DNA from: Paracoccus marcusii
GTDB taxonomy: Bacteria; Pseudomonadota; Alphaproteobacteria; Rhodobacterales; Rhodobacteraceae
Direction of reading: 5' to 3'
DNA length: 64,000 bases
Assembly: GCF_028621715.1 (NCBI RefSeq)
Contig: NZ_CP117466.1
Span: 2,058,501 to 2,122,500 of the forward strand
The notes under the pieces were generated by a model. The model did no database searches. It was not told the origin of the DNA and saw only the letters and a program-made list of their open reading frames with translations. Both the position numbers and the translations under genes were made by a program. This document shows, in pieces, positions 24,380-38,075 of the stretch (positions within the stretch are counted from its first letter, which is position 1; the number at the start of each line of letters is the position of its first letter).

Positions 24380-24712
24380 ATGTTCGTGACCCCCGCCTAT
24401 GCCCAAGCCGCCGGCGGCGCCGGTGCCGGTGCTGCATTCGCGCAGTTCATCCCGCTGATCCTGATCTTCGCGATCATGTACTTCCTGATGATCCGCCCCC
24501 AGCAGAAGCGTCTGAAGGCACATCGCACGATGGTCGAGAACGTCAAGAAGGGCGACCGCGTCGTCACCCAGGGCGGCATCCTGGGCAAGGTCGTGTCGGT
24601 GGGCGAGGACGAGCTGGAGGTCGAGATCGCGACCGGCGTGCGTGTCCGCGTGATCCGCAGCACCCTAGCACAGGTCGTCACCAAGACCGAACCTGTCGCC
24701 GCAAACAGCTGA
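24380..24712 (+). CDS. yajC: Preprotein translocase subunit YajC
   Basis: 110 residues from ATG 24380, behind AAAGGA; a TTG just before is a less likely start. YajC is an inner-membrane partner of SecDF. One membrane helix (about 20-40, FIPLILIFAIMYFLMIRPQQKR) ends in the family's RPQQKR motif, followed by the small beta-domain with GDRVVTQGGILGKV. It leads a unit with secD 16 bases downstream. Confidence 0.93.
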   Translation: MFVTPAYAQAAGGAGAGAAFAQFIPLILIFAIMYFLMIRPQQKRLKAHRTMVENVKKGDRVVTQGGILGKVVSVGEDELEVEIATGVRVRVIRSTLAQVVTKTEPVAANS

Positions 24713-24728
24713 AAAGGCCCTAGCCAAG

Positions 24729-26393
<1,665 letters not shown>

Positions 26394-26406
26394 GGGGGAC
26401 GCAATC

Positions 26407-27393
26407 ATGGCCTTCCGTCTGAAACTGGTCCCCGACGTCACCCGGATCGACTTCTTCCGCTGGCAATGGCTGACCGTCGGGGCGTCCGCCGTGGCGGTGG
26501 TCGTGTCGATCCTGGCCACGATCTTCATGGGGCTGAACTACGGCATCGACTTCCGGGGCGGCACGACGATCCGCACCGAAAGCACCACCGCCTTCGACAT
26601 CGGCGACTATCGCCAGGCGTTGGACGGCATGGGTTTCAGCGACGTGTCCATCACCGAGGTGTTCGACCCGTCCTTCGGGGCCGACCGCCACGTCGCCATG
26701 GTCCGCATCGGCACCACGGACGAGGCGGGATCGGTCTCTCCCGAGCAGCTGGCCGAGGTCGAGGCCGCGTTGCAGCAGGTCGATCCGCAGGTGACTTTCG
26801 CCTCGGTCGAATCCGTCGGACCCAAGGTGTCGGCCGAACTGATCCGCACCGCCATCATGGCGGTGGCGGCGGCGACCGTGGGCATCCTTCTCTACATCTG
26901 GCTGCGGTTCGAATGGCAGTTCGCGGTCGGCGCCGTGGTGTCGCTTCTGCATGACATCATCCTGACCGTCGGCATCTTCGCGCTGTTCCAGATGAAGTTC
27001 GACCTGACGACCATCGCGGCGTTGCTGACGACATTAGGCTTCTCGGTCAACGACACCGTCGTGGTCTTCGACCGGCTGAGAGAGAACCTGATCAAGTTCA
27101 AGACGATGAAGCTGATCGACGTCATGAACCTGACCGTGAACGAGACGCTGTCGCGGACCGTCATGACCGCGGTGACCACCGCCATCGCTCTGACCGCGAT
27201 GCTGGTCCTGGGCGGCGACGTGGTGCGCGGGTTCGTCTTCGCGATGCTGTGGGGCGTGTTCGTGGGCACCTATTCCACGGTCTATGTCGCCAAAAGCGTC
27301 GTTCTGTGGCTGGGCGTGAAACGCGACTGGTCCAAGGACGGCGACGGTCCCAAGAAGAACGTGTCCCCCTTCGAGGGCGCCGAGGAGGTCTGA
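26407..27393 (+). CDS. secF: Protein translocase subunit SecF
   Basis: 328 residues from ATG 26407, behind AAGGGGG. Typical SecF: first membrane helix, then [13 protein letters not shown], a small periplasmic domain and five C-terminal helices with [17 protein letters not shown]. Works with SecD and YajC. The stop overlaps the next start (TGATG). Confidence 0.95.
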   Translation: MAFRLKLVPDVTRIDFFRWQWLTVGASAVAVVVSILATIFMGLNYGIDFRGGTTIRTESTTAFDIGDYRQALDGMGFSDVSITEVFDPSFGADRHVAMVRIGTTDEAGSVSPEQLAEVEAALQQVDPQVTFASVESVGPKVSAELIRTAIMAVAAATVGILLYIWLRFEWQFAVGAVVSLLHDIILTVGIFALFQMKFDLTTIAALLTTLGFSVNDTVVVFDRLRENLIKFKTMKLIDVMNLTVNETLSRTVMTAVTTAIALTAMLVLGGDVVRGFVFAMLWGVFVGTYSTVYVAKSVVLWLGVKRDWSKDGDGPKKNVSPFEGAEEV

Positions 27394-27749
27394 TGCCCGC
27401 CCTGACGCCCACGGATTTCACCGGCCAGAACGCGGTCGACGGCTATGGACCCGGCTTCTTCCGCATTGCCGGAAAGGTCCATCAGGGCGCGCAGGTGGTC
27501 GAGGCCGACCGTGTGACGCCTTGGGGCGGGCTGGACGATCCCGGCCCGTTGCTGGCGCTGGCCGGGCGCGTGGACGTGCTGTTCCTGGGCCTCGGGGCGC
27601 AGGTCGGCTATGCCCCGCGCGACCTGGCGGCGCAGCTGGACGCGCTTGGCGTGCGGGTCGAGGCGATGGCCTCGGCCACCGCGGCGCGCACCTACAACGT
27701 CACCCTGTCCGAAGGGCGGCGCGTCGCCTGCGCCCTGATCCCCGTGTGA
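27393..27749 (+). CDS. Mth938-like domain protein (DUF498 type)
   Basis: 118 residues, starting in a one-base overlap with secF behind GAGGAGG. The pattern of [29 protein letters not shown] and [23 protein letters not shown] matches the Mth938-like fold, the same family as human AAMDC/NDUFAF3. The position between secF and ccmA is usual in Rhodobacterales. A membrane-complex assembly role is suggested by NDUFAF3 but unproven in bacteria. It overlaps ccmA by four bases (GTGA). Confidence 0.85.
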   Translation: MPALTPTDFTGQNAVDGYGPGFFRIAGKVHQGAQVVEADRVTPWGGLDDPGPLLALAGRVDVLFLGLGAQVGYAPRDLAAQLDALGVRVEAMASATAARTYNVTLSEGRRVACALIPV

Positions 27750-28378
27750 GCCTGCTGGCCGTCCATGACCTTGCCGTCGCGCGCGGAGGTCTGCGGACGG
27801 TCGAGGGCGTCAGCTTTGCCCTGGACCCCGGTCAGGCGCTGATCCTGCGCGGCCCGAACGGGCTGGGCAAGACCACGCTGCTGCGCACGGTTGCGGGGCT
27901 GCAGTCCCCGGTCGCGGGGCGGATCGACATGGCTGACGACGTCGTCGCCTATGCCGCCCATGCCGACGGGCTGAAACCGGCCCTGACCGCGCGCGAGAAC
28001 CTGACATTCTGGGCACGGGTCTTTGGCGGGCAGGGCGTCGAGCGGGCCTTGGCCGCGATGGACCTGACCGCGCTGGCCACGCGTCCCGCCGCGGCGCTGT
28101 CGGCGGGCCAGAAACGCAGGCTGGGGCTGGCCCGGCTGCTGGTCACGGGCCGTCCGCTGTGGGTGCTGGACGAGCCGACGGTGTCGCTGGATGCCGCCTC
28201 GGTCGCGCGCTTCGCGCAGGTGGTGGCCGACCATCTGGGGCAGGGCGGTGCGGCGCTGATCGCCACGCATATCGACCTGACCCTGCCGCAGGCGCGCGTC
28301 CTGGACCTGACCCCGTTCCGCGCCCGGCTCGGCGCGCCCGTCGCGCGGCCGTCCGGCTTCAACGAGGCGTTCGGATGA
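27746..28378 (+). CDS. ccmA: Heme exporter ATP-binding protein CcmA
   Basis: 210 residues from GTG 27746 in a GTGA overlap. This is the ATPase of the CcmABCD complex, which loads heme on CcmE for cytochrome c maturation. The ABC motifs are complete: Walker [10 protein letters not shown], signature LSAGQKRRL, Walker B LWVLDEPT and the switch His in ATHID. It overlaps ccmB by four bases. Confidence 0.95.
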   Translation: MSLLAVHDLAVARGGLRTVEGVSFALDPGQALILRGPNGLGKTTLLRTVAGLQSPVAGRIDMADDVVAYAAHADGLKPALTARENLTFWARVFGGQGVERALAAMDLTALATRPAAALSAGQKRRLGLARLLVTGRPLWVLDEPTVSLDAASVARFAQVVADHLGQGGAALIATHIDLTLPQARVLDLTPFRARLGAPVARPSGFNEAFG

Positions 28379-29031
28379 TCGCGCTCTTGATCCGCGACCT
28401 GCGTCTGGCCACGCGGGCGGGCGGCGGGTTCGGCCTGGGCGTCGCGTTCTTCCTGATCCTGTCGGCGCTGGTGCCCTTTGGTGTCGGTCCGGACCGTGCG
28501 ACGCTGGCCCCCGTGGCGCCGGGCATCCTGTGGGTCGGGGCGCTGCTGGCATGCCTTCTGTCGCTGGATCGCATCTTTGCGCTGGATCACGAGGACGGCA
28601 GCCTGGACCTGCTGGCCACCGCCCCCCTGCCGCTGGAGGGGGCGGTCGCGATCAAGGCCCTGGCCCATTGGATCACCACCGGCCTGCCGCTGGTGCTGGC
28701 CGCCCCGATCTTCGGGCTGCTGCTGCACCTGCCGCTGCAGGCCGTGCCGGCCTTGGTGCTGTCGCTGGCCCTGGGTACGCCGGCGCTGTCGATGCTGGGG
28801 GCCTTCGGGGCGGCGATCACCGTCGGTCTGCGCCGGGGGGGGCTGCTTTTGTCGCTGTTGGTCCTGCCGCTGTATATCCCCACACTGATCTTCGGCGCCG
28901 AGATCACCCGCCGCGGGGTCGAGGGGCAGGCCATCGGCACGCCGCTGGTGTTCCTGGCGGGCATCACGCTGGCGGTGCTGGCGCTGATCCCGCTGGCGGC
29001 AGCGGCGGCGCTGCGGGTCAATCTGCGGTGA
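28375..29031 (+). CDS. ccmB: Heme exporter protein CcmB
   Basis: 218 residues from ATG 28375 (ATGA overlap). Six membrane helices are visible. The family's [17 protein letters not shown] and [19 protein letters not shown] segments are present, the latter being the cytosolic coupling region to CcmA. It is the membrane partner of CcmA in heme handling. Confidence 0.93.
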   Translation: MIALLIRDLRLATRAGGGFGLGVAFFLILSALVPFGVGPDRATLAPVAPGILWVGALLACLLSLDRIFALDHEDGSLDLLATAPLPLEGAVAIKALAHWITTGLPLVLAAPIFGLLLHLPLQAVPALVLSLALGTPALSMLGAFGAAITVGLRRGGLLLSLLVLPLYIPTLIFGAEITRRGVEGQAIGTPLVFLAGITLAVLALIPLAAAAALRVNLR

Positions 29032-29074
29032 GACGCCCTTGAGGGCGCGGGGAAAACAGGGAATACACGGACAC

Positions 29075-29800
29075 ATGTCGATCTGGGAATACGCAAACCC
29101 CGCCAAGTTCATGCGCACCACCGAAGGGGCCTTGCCCTGGCTGGTCGGCAGCGCCGCGATCTGCTGCGTGGGCGGGGTGGTCTGGGGCTTCCTGACGCCC
29201 GAGGATTTCCGCCAGGGATCGACGGTCAAGATTGTCTTCCTGCACGTGCCCGCCGCGATGATGGCCATCAACATTTGGGTGATGATGCTGGTCGCGTCGC
29301 TGATCTGGATCATCCGCCGCCACCATGTCAGCGCGCTGGCCGCCCGGGCCGCGGCCCCCATCGGGGCGGTGATGACGCTGATCGCGCTGGCGACCGGGGC
29401 CATCTGGGGCCAGCCGATGTGGGGGACGTGGTGGGAATGGGACCCGCGCCTGACCTCGTTCCTGATCCTGTTCCTGTTCTACATCGGCTATATCGCGCTC
29501 TGGGCATCGGTCGAGGATCCCGACAGCGCCGCCGATCTGACGGGCGTGCTGTGCCTGGTGGGGTCGGTCTTTGCGCTGCTGTCGCGCTATGCGGTGCTGT
29601 TCTGGAACCAGGGCCTGCACCAGGGCGCCAGCCTGTCCGTCGCCCCGGGAGAGCGGATGTCGGCCGTCTATCGCCACCCGCTGTACCTGTCGATGCTGGG
29701 GTTCTTCCTGCTGACGCTGGCGCTGATCCTGATCCGCACCCGAACCGAAATCCGCAAGCGCCGCCTGGCCGCGCTGCAAGCCAGGGAGATGCGCGCATGA
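29075..29800 (+). CDS. ccmC: Heme exporter protein CcmC
   Basis: 241 residues from ATG 29075. CcmC delivers heme to CcmE. The tryptophan-rich heme-handling motif GTWWEWDPRLTS is intact (about residues 121-132), with six membrane helices. Conserved His residues fall in FLHVPAAMM and in the segment NQGLHQGAS. It overlaps ccmD by four bases. Confidence 0.95.
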   Translation: MSIWEYANPAKFMRTTEGALPWLVGSAAICCVGGVVWGFLTPEDFRQGSTVKIVFLHVPAAMMAINIWVMMLVASLIWIIRRHHVSALAARAAAPIGAVMTLIALATGAIWGQPMWGTWWEWDPRLTSFLILFLFYIGYIALWASVEDPDSAADLTGVLCLVGSVFALLSRYAVLFWNQGLHQGASLSVAPGERMSAVYRHPLYLSMLGFFLLTLALILIRTRTEIRKRRLAALQAREMRA

Positions 29801-29940
29801 TCGATCTTGGGCGGTATGCCGGAACCGTGCTGGCCGCCTATGGGGTCAGCATCGTGCTGATCGCGGGGCTGGTCTGGCACACCGTCGCGGCCAATGCCCG
29901 CGCCCGTCGCGCCCTGCAGGAGTTCGAGCGCAATGGCTAG
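29797..29940 (+). CDS. ccmD: Heme exporter protein CcmD
   Basis: Only 47 residues, but clearly the family: one membrane helix with an aromatic and glycine-rich lead-in (LGRYAGTVLAAYGVSIV) and a basic C-terminal helix (ARARRALQEFE). It releases holo-CcmE from CcmABC. The start overlaps ccmC by four bases, and the stop overlaps ccmG by eight. Confidence 0.9.
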   Translation: MIDLGRYAGTVLAAYGVSIVLIAGLVWHTVAANARARRALQEFERNG

Positions 29941-30475
29941 GATCGCGCCGCTGATGCTGCTGCCCCCGCTGGCCTTCGCGGCGCTGGCCGCGACCTTCCT
30001 GTGGGGCATGAACCGCGATGATCCGGGCAGCGTGCCGTCGGCCATGATCGGGCGCCAGGCGCCGCCCGTGCCCGCCACGACCCTGCCCGGCAAGACCCAG
30101 TTGACCGACGCGATGCTGCGCGAGCCGGGGGTCAAGCTGGTGAACTTCTGGGCCAGCTGGTGCCCGCCCTGCCGGATTGAACATCCGATCCTGATGGCGC
30201 TGTCCGAACAGCTGCCCGTCTATGGCGTCGATCTGCGCGATGTCGAGGCCAACGCGCTGCAGTTCCTGTCTGCCGACGGCGACCCCTTCGCGGCGCTGGC
30301 GACCGATCCGCGCGGACGCGCAGCCATCGACTGGGGCGTGACCGCGCCGCCGGAAACCTTCATCGTCGATGGCGACGGGACGGTTCTGTACCGGTTCGCC
30401 GGCCCGCTGGTCGATGCCGATTACCAGACGCGATTCCTGCCGGAACTGGAACGCGCATTGGCCGACCAGGACTAG
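29933..30475 (+). CDS. ccmG: Thiol:disulfide interchange protein CcmG/DsbE
   Basis: 180 residues. One N-terminal membrane helix (about 5-24) holds a thioredoxin domain in the periplasm. The active site is WASWCPPC (C77, C80), and GVTAPPETFIVD carries the cis-Pro. It reduces apocytochrome c haem-binding cysteines, taking electrons from CcdA, whose gene lies at 42003. The ccm run stops here: ccmE, ccmF and ccmH are not next to it. Confidence 0.93.
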   Translation: MARIAPLMLLPPLAFAALAATFLWGMNRDDPGSVPSAMIGRQAPPVPATTLPGKTQLTDAMLREPGVKLVNFWASWCPPCRIEHPILMALSEQLPVYGVDLRDVEANALQFLSADGDPFAALATDPRGRAAIDWGVTAPPETFIVDGDGTVLYRFAGPLVDADYQTRFLPELERALADQD

Positions 30476-30544
30476 GCCGCTTGCACCCAGACCCCTTGCG
30501 CGACATGCTGACCCAAAGGCACGCACAAATAGGGGAGACGGCAG

Positions 30545-32350
30545 ATGACACGGACAGGTCTGGCACTGGCGCTGCTGATGGGCAGCACCACATGGGGCAT
30601 GGCCCAGCAGGCGACCGACGCGATCGCGCCCGAGGCCGCGTCGGGGACGCAGGTTGCGACCGAAGGCTTTGGTGATCTGACGCAGGCCGCCCGCGACGGG
30701 CTGGCCGCCAAGGCCGAGGGTCGTCCGGTCACTGCCCCCGACTGGATGATCAGCGCCGCCCACCCGCTGGCCGTACAGGCCGGCGCCCGCGTGCTGGAAC
30801 AGGGCGGCAGCGCGGCCGACGCGATGGTCGCGGTCCAGGTCGTGCTGGGCTTGGTTGAACCGCAAAGCTCTGGCCTCGGCGGCGGGGCGTTTCTTGTCTG
30901 GTACGACGCCGCCACGGGCGAGGTGACCACGCTGGACGGCCGAGAGACCGCACCGATGGCCGTGACCCCCACGCTGTTCCAGGATGACCAGGGTCAGCCG
31001 CTGGACTTCATGGAGGCGGTGGTGGGCGGTCGGTCCGTCGGTACCCCCGGCACGCCGCGCCTGTTGGAGACCGCGCACCGCAAATGGGGTCGCGCCAACT
31101 GGGCCGGGCTGTTCCAGGACGGCATCGATCTGGCCAAGAACGGGTTCACGGTGTCGCCGCGGCTGGCCTCGCTGGTCGCGTCCGAAGGCGATGCCCTGGC
31201 CCGCTATCCGGCGACGACGGACTATTTCTTTCCGGGCGGTCAACCCGTCGCGCAGGGGGCGACGCTGACCAACCCCGCCTATGCCGACACGCTGCGGGCG
31301 CTGGCCCGCGACGGTGCGGATGCCTTCTATGACGGTCCCATCGCGGACCAGATCGTCGCGGCGGTCCGCGGGGCCGAGGACAATCCCGGCCTGCTGACCC
31401 GGTCCGACCTGTCGGCCTATCGCGTCGTGGAGCGTCCGGCGGTCTGCGTCGAGTATCGCGATCACGACGTCTGCGGCATGGGGCCGCCGTCCTCCGGGGG
31501 GCTGACGGTGGGGCAGATCCTTGGGATGCTGGGCGGCTATGACCTGGCTTCGCTTGGCGCCGAAAGCCCCGAGGCGTGGCGCCTGATCGGCGACGCCTCG
31601 CGCCTGGCCTTCGCGGATCGGGGCCGCTTCATGGCGGATGCCGATCATGTGGCGATGCCGACGCAAGGCTTGATCGACCCGGCCTATCTGGACGAACGCG
31701 CCGCCCTGCTGCAGGGCGACGACAGCCTGCCCGAGGTCACCGCCGGCCAGCCGGGGTGGAGCCATGCCGCCCTGTGGGGCCAGGACAGCGCGCTGGAACT
31801 GCCCTCGACCACCCATATCTCGATCGTGGATGGCGACGGGAATGCGCTGTCGATGACCACCACCATCGAGAACGGTTTCGGGTCGCGGGTGATGGCGGCG
31901 GGGTTCCTGCTGAACAACGAGCTGACCGATTTCAGCTTCGAGACGCATGATGCGGACGGCTGGCCCATCGCCAACGCCATCGCGCCGGGCAAGCGGCCGC
32001 GGTCGTCGATGGCGCCGACCATCGTGCTGAAGGACGACGCCCCGGTGATGGTGATCGGATCGCCGGGCGGCAGCCGCATCATCGGCTATGTCGCGCGGGC
32101 CATCGTGGCGCATCTGGACTGGGGCCTGGACATCCAGGCCGCCGTGGCCGGGCCGAACCTGGTGAACCGTTTCGGCCCGATGGACGTCGAGGCGGGGCTG
32201 CCCGCGGCCTTGACCGACGGGCTGACCGCGATGGGGTTCGAGCTGAACGAGACCGAGCTGACTTCGGGCCTGCAGGGGATCGTGGTCACCCCCGACGGGT
32301 TGCAGGGCGGCGCCGACCCGCGCCGCGAGGGTGTCGCCATCGGCGGCTGA
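30545..32350 (+). CDS. ggt: Gamma-glutamyltransferase
   Basis: 601 residues with a signal peptide (about 1-21, cleaved after GMAQ). It hydrolyses or transfers the gamma-glutamyl group of glutathione in the periplasm. The proenzyme cuts itself before the catalytic Thr, here T422 in STTHISIVD; this would give a large and a small subunit. ENGFGS and GSPGGSRII of the small subunit are present. It ends at a terminator shared with acnA. Confidence 0.93.
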   Translation: MTRTGLALALLMGSTTWGMAQQATDAIAPEAASGTQVATEGFGDLTQAARDGLAAKAEGRPVTAPDWMISAAHPLAVQAGARVLEQGGSAADAMVAVQVVLGLVEPQSSGLGGGAFLVWYDAATGEVTTLDGRETAPMAVTPTLFQDDQGQPLDFMEAVVGGRSVGTPGTPRLLETAHRKWGRANWAGLFQDGIDLAKNGFTVSPRLASLVASEGDALARYPATTDYFFPGGQPVAQGATLTNPAYADTLRALARDGADAFYDGPIADQIVAAVRGAEDNPGLLTRSDLSAYRVVERPAVCVEYRDHDVCGMGPPSSGGLTVGQILGMLGGYDLASLGAESPEAWRLIGDASRLAFADRGRFMADADHVAMPTQGLIDPAYLDERAALLQGDDSLPEVTAGQPGWSHAALWGQDSALELPSTTHISIVDGDGNALSMTTTIENGFGSRVMAAGFLLNNELTDFSFETHDADGWPIANAIAPGKRPRSSMAPTIVLKDDAPVMVIGSPGGSRIIGYVARAIVAHLDWGLDIQAAVAGPNLVNRFGPMDVEAGLPAALTDGLTAMGFELNETELTSGLQGIVVTPDGLQGGADPRREGVAIGG

Positions 32351-32454
32351 TCCGCGCCGGGCGGGGCGCTGTCCCCGCGTCGGTCCTCGCGGGGCTTTCG
32401 GCAACAAAGATGCCCGCCCCGCCGTGGTCGGCGCCCATTTTGGCCTTGGTCATG

Positions 32455-32490
32455 AAAAAACCCCCGGCGCGGTGCCGGGGGTTTCCTTTT
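32455..32490. terminator. Bidirectional terminator between ggt and acnA
   Basis: AAACCCCCGGC-gcggt-GCCGGGGGTTT, with an A-run before and a T-rich stretch after, can stop transcripts from both convergent genes. Confidence 0.88.
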
Positions 32491-32505
32491 CGCAGCGCGG
32501 GCCGA

Positions 32506-35286
<2,781 letters not shown>

Positions 35287-35378
35287 CAAGGCCTCCCTGT
35301 CTGCAAGAGTGGATGGGTCCGGCGTGTGCCTTGCTTTGCCCCATCGGGGGGCATCGCGCAAGGGTTGCGTCGCGAATT

Positions 35379-35394
35379 GTATGCGATTGCATAC
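35379..35394. promoter_or_regulatory. Palindrome upstream of acnA, candidate operator
   Basis: GTATGC-GATT-GCATAC is a perfect 6-4-6 inverted repeat, 93 bases before the acnA start and 127 before the divergent DUF1223 gene. It is in an AT-rich pocket (AATTGTATGCGATTGCATACC). A GntR-type dimer site would look like this, but the regulator is unknown. Confidence 0.4.
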
Positions 35395-35520
35395 CATCTT
35401 TCGCGCTGTTGCTCAAGAGGCACGCATCGGTCCGTCGCACGTGCTGACGAAGCCTTGATTTGGTGTTTCACCGCGCCACCCGTTAACACGCTGGATGTGA
35501 AACATGACGGGAAACATCCG

Positions 35521-36498
35521 ATGGCCCTGTGGCCCCGATCTGCGTTGCGGCCCTGCCGCGGGATGGGCGGGGCCATGATGCTGGTGGCGATGCTGGCCGC
35601 GGCGCCGGCGCTGGCGCAGGACGGCGGCCATGCCGACATCACGCAGCGCAGCGCGCCAAGCCCCGCGCCCAGCCAGATGAACCGCCCGGAGGCGCCGCTG
35701 ATCCTGGCGCCCGACGATCCGGGCCGGCAGAGCCCCTCGACGATGTCGCTGACAGAATCGGGCGGCGTGAACGGTTTCGTCCCGGCCGAGGCCGCGCCGC
35801 CGGTGACGGCGGACCTGCCCTCGGCGAACCTGCCGGTCGTGGTCGAGCTGTTCACCTCTCAGGGCTGTTCGTCCTGTCCGCCGGCCGATGCGATGCTGAC
35901 CATGCTGGCGGGACAGCACGACGTGCTGCCGCTGTCCTTCCATGTCGACTACTGGGACTATCTGGGCTGGGCCGACAGCTTTGCCCGGCCCGAATTCACC
36001 GAACGCCAAAGCGCCTATGCCCATGCGGTGGGCGAACGGTCAGTCTATACGCCGCAGATGATCGTGGACGGACAGGACACCGCGGTCGCGCCGGGGCCCG
36101 CGCAGCTGATGGGCCTGATCGACGCCCACCGCTTTGCCCCCGCCGAGGTCACCATCCAGCGAGAGCGCACCGACGCCGGAGAGACGATCGAGCTGCAGCC
36201 CCTGTCCGATCTGGGCGGCAAGGTCGACGTGCTGCTGGTCCGCTATGCCCCCGAACGCCCCGTCGACATGACCGCCGGAGAGAACCGCGGCAAGACCGTC
36301 ATCTATACCAATGTGGTTCTGGGGATGCAGCATCTGACGCGGTGGGACGGGCTGCAACCATTGCGCCTGACGGTGCGCGCGGACCTGGTCGGCGATGCAT
36401 CCTTTCCCGACGACACGCGCCACGCCCTGCTGGTCCAGCAGATGATGGGCAAGCGCGCCCTGCCCGGACCGATCGTCGCGGCGATCCGGCTGGACTGA
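35521..36498 (+). CDS. DUF1223 family secreted thioredoxin-like protein
   Basis: 325 residues from ATG 35521. A signal peptide is likely, with a hydrophobic core at about 17-33 (AMMLVAMLAAAPALAQ). After a low-complexity stretch the DUF1223 domain opens with VVVELFTSQGCSSCPPADA, a thioredoxin-like CxxC. HVDYWDYLGWAD and VYTPQMIVDG follow. This fits a periplasmic redox or metal protein; no biochemical role is established. It is divergent from acnA. Confidence 0.85.
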   Translation: MALWPRSALRPCRGMGGAMMLVAMLAAAPALAQDGGHADITQRSAPSPAPSQMNRPEAPLILAPDDPGRQSPSTMSLTESGGVNGFVPAEAAPPVTADLPSANLPVVVELFTSQGCSSCPPADAMLTMLAGQHDVLPLSFHVDYWDYLGWADSFARPEFTERQSAYAHAVGERSVYTPQMIVDGQDTAVAPGPAQLMGLIDAHRFAPAEVTIQRERTDAGETIELQPLSDLGGKVDVLLVRYAPERPVDMTAGENRGKTVIYTNVVLGMQHLTRWDGLQPLRLTVRADLVGDASFPDDTRHALLVQQMMGKRALPGPIVAAIRLD

Positions 36499-36543
36499 CC
36501 CGTCGCGTCTTGCACATCCTGCAAATCGGGGCCATCAGGCGGC

Positions 36544-37443
36544 ATGGGCGATTTCATCATCCAGATCGCCGGGACCGAACAGGGGGCGCGGCTTGCGTCG
36601 ATCCTGGCGATCACGGCGGCCTTCCTGCACGCGGTTTTCGGCGCGCTGCAGAAGGGGCGGCACGATCCCTGGATCAGCCGCGCCGCGATCGACCTGTCCT
36701 ATCTGGTGCTGGCCCTGCCGGTGGCGCTGTTCCTGGTGCCGTGGCCCGATCCGCACCTGTGGCCGGTGCTGGCGGGCGCGATGGGCATCCATATCGCCTA
36801 CAAGATCGCGCAGGCCGAGACCTATCAGCGGGGGGCTTTCACGGTCGTCTATCCCGTGGTGCGCGGTTCCGCGCCGCTGGTCGTCGTGCTGGTCGCGATG
36901 ATCGTCTTCGACGAACGCTTCAACGCGGTGCAATGGGTGGGGCTGGGCCTGCTGGTCGGCGGCATCTTCGGGCTGGCGCTGAATAGCCTGCGCAAGCTGA
37001 AGGTCGGTCGCGACACGCTGGTCCCGGCGCTGGCCTGGGCGCTGATCACCGGCGTGACGGTCGCGGCCTATACGACCTATGACGCCTGGGGTATCCGGCT
37101 GGCGGCGAACCCGTTCACGTTTCTGGCATGGTTCTTCGTGCTGGACGGCCTGTTCATGCCGCTGCTGAGCTGGCGCCGGCTGGCCGCCCTGCCGCGGGTC
37201 GAGGTCGCGCCCCTGGCTGCACGCGGCATGATCGGCGCCGTGGTGGCATTCGCCAGCTTCGGGTCGGTGATGCTGGCCACGCGCATCGACGACGTGGGTC
37301 GCGCCGCCGTGCTGAGAGAGACCTCGACCGTGTTCGCCGCCCTTGTGGGCTGGGTCATCCTGGGCGAAAAGGTGGGGCCGCGGCGCGTCGCGCTGATGGC
37401 GCTGATCGCGCTTGGCGCGGTCATCGTGGAATTCGCCGCCTGA
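36544..37443 (+). CDS. EamA/DMT-superfamily transporter
   Basis: 299 residues with about ten membrane helices in two halves, the classical DMT layout. Each half carries an EamA-type signature: AQAETYQRGAFTVVYPVVRGSAPLVV in the first and VGRAAVLRETSTVFAALVGWVILGEKVG in the second. It would move a small metabolite across the inner membrane; the substrate is unknown. It starts 45 bases after the DUF1223 gene and precedes yciB by 26 bases. Confidence 0.85.
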   Translation: MGDFIIQIAGTEQGARLASILAITAAFLHAVFGALQKGRHDPWISRAAIDLSYLVLALPVALFLVPWPDPHLWPVLAGAMGIHIAYKIAQAETYQRGAFTVVYPVVRGSAPLVVVLVAMIVFDERFNAVQWVGLGLLVGGIFGLALNSLRKLKVGRDTLVPALAWALITGVTVAAYTTYDAWGIRLAANPFTFLAWFFVLDGLFMPLLSWRRLAALPRVEVAPLAARGMIGAVVAFASFGSVMLATRIDDVGRAAVLRETSTVFAALVGWVILGEKVGPRRVALMALIALGAVIVEFAA

Positions 37444-37469
37444 CGGGCGGCCACAGGAAGGCAGTCGGG

Positions 37470-38075
37470 ATGGAAAACACGAAACCCTGGGTCAAGCCGG
37501 CGCTGGAGTTCGGCCCCCTGATCCTGTTCTTTGCGGTGTTCATGCTGTATCGCAACGACACCGTGACCATCGCGGGGGAAAGCTATGGCGGGTTCATCCT
37601 GGCTACGCTGGCCTTCATTCCCGCGCTGATGCTGACGACCGCGATCCAGTGGCGCATCACCGGCAAGCTGGCACCGATGCAGGTGGCCACGCTGGTGTTG
37701 GTCATCGTCTTTGGCGGGCTGTCGGTCTGGCTGAACGATCCGCGCTTCTTCAAGCTGAAGCCCACGATCATCTATCTGCTGTTCGCGGCCATCCTGGGCG
37801 TCGGCCTGATGCTGCGCCGCAACTGGCTGGGCGCCGTCCTGTCCGAGGCGTTGCCGATGGACGCGGAAGGCTGGCGCAAGCTGACGCTGCGCATGGCGCT
37901 GTTCTTCGTGGCGCTGGCCATCGCGAACGAACTGGTCTGGCGCAACCTGTCGGACAGCACCTGGGTCTGGTTCAAGACCTTCGGCCTGCCGGTGCTGCTG
38001 TTCGCGTTCCTGCTGGGCAATGCGAAACTGTATCGCGATCATGCCTTGCCCGCCAAGGACGACGCCCAGCCCTAG
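37470..38075 (+). CDS. yciB: Inner-membrane protein YciB/septation protein A (IspZ)
   Basis: 201 residues from ATG 37470 behind GGAAGG. Five or so membrane helices. The family motifs are KPALEFGPLILFFAVF near the start and the NDPRFFKLKPTIIYLLFA block in the middle. It takes part in cell envelope and division processes. It converges on the hydrolase gene with a four-base overlap. Confidence 0.88.
   Translation: MENTKPWVKPALEFGPLILFFAVFMLYRNDTVTIAGESYGGFILATLAFIPALMLTTAIQWRITGKLAPMQVATLVLVIVFGGLSVWLNDPRFFKLKPTIIYLLFAAILGVGLMLRRNWLGAVLSEALPMDAEGWRKLTLRMALFFVALAIANELVWRNLSDSTWVWFKTFGLPVLLFAFLLGNAKLYRDHALPAKDDAQP

Noticed and set aside
29846..32407. 853-codon minus-strand ORF opposite ccmG and ggt
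   Set aside because: Both plus-strand genes have clear family motifs; the minus frame is a low-complexity shadow.
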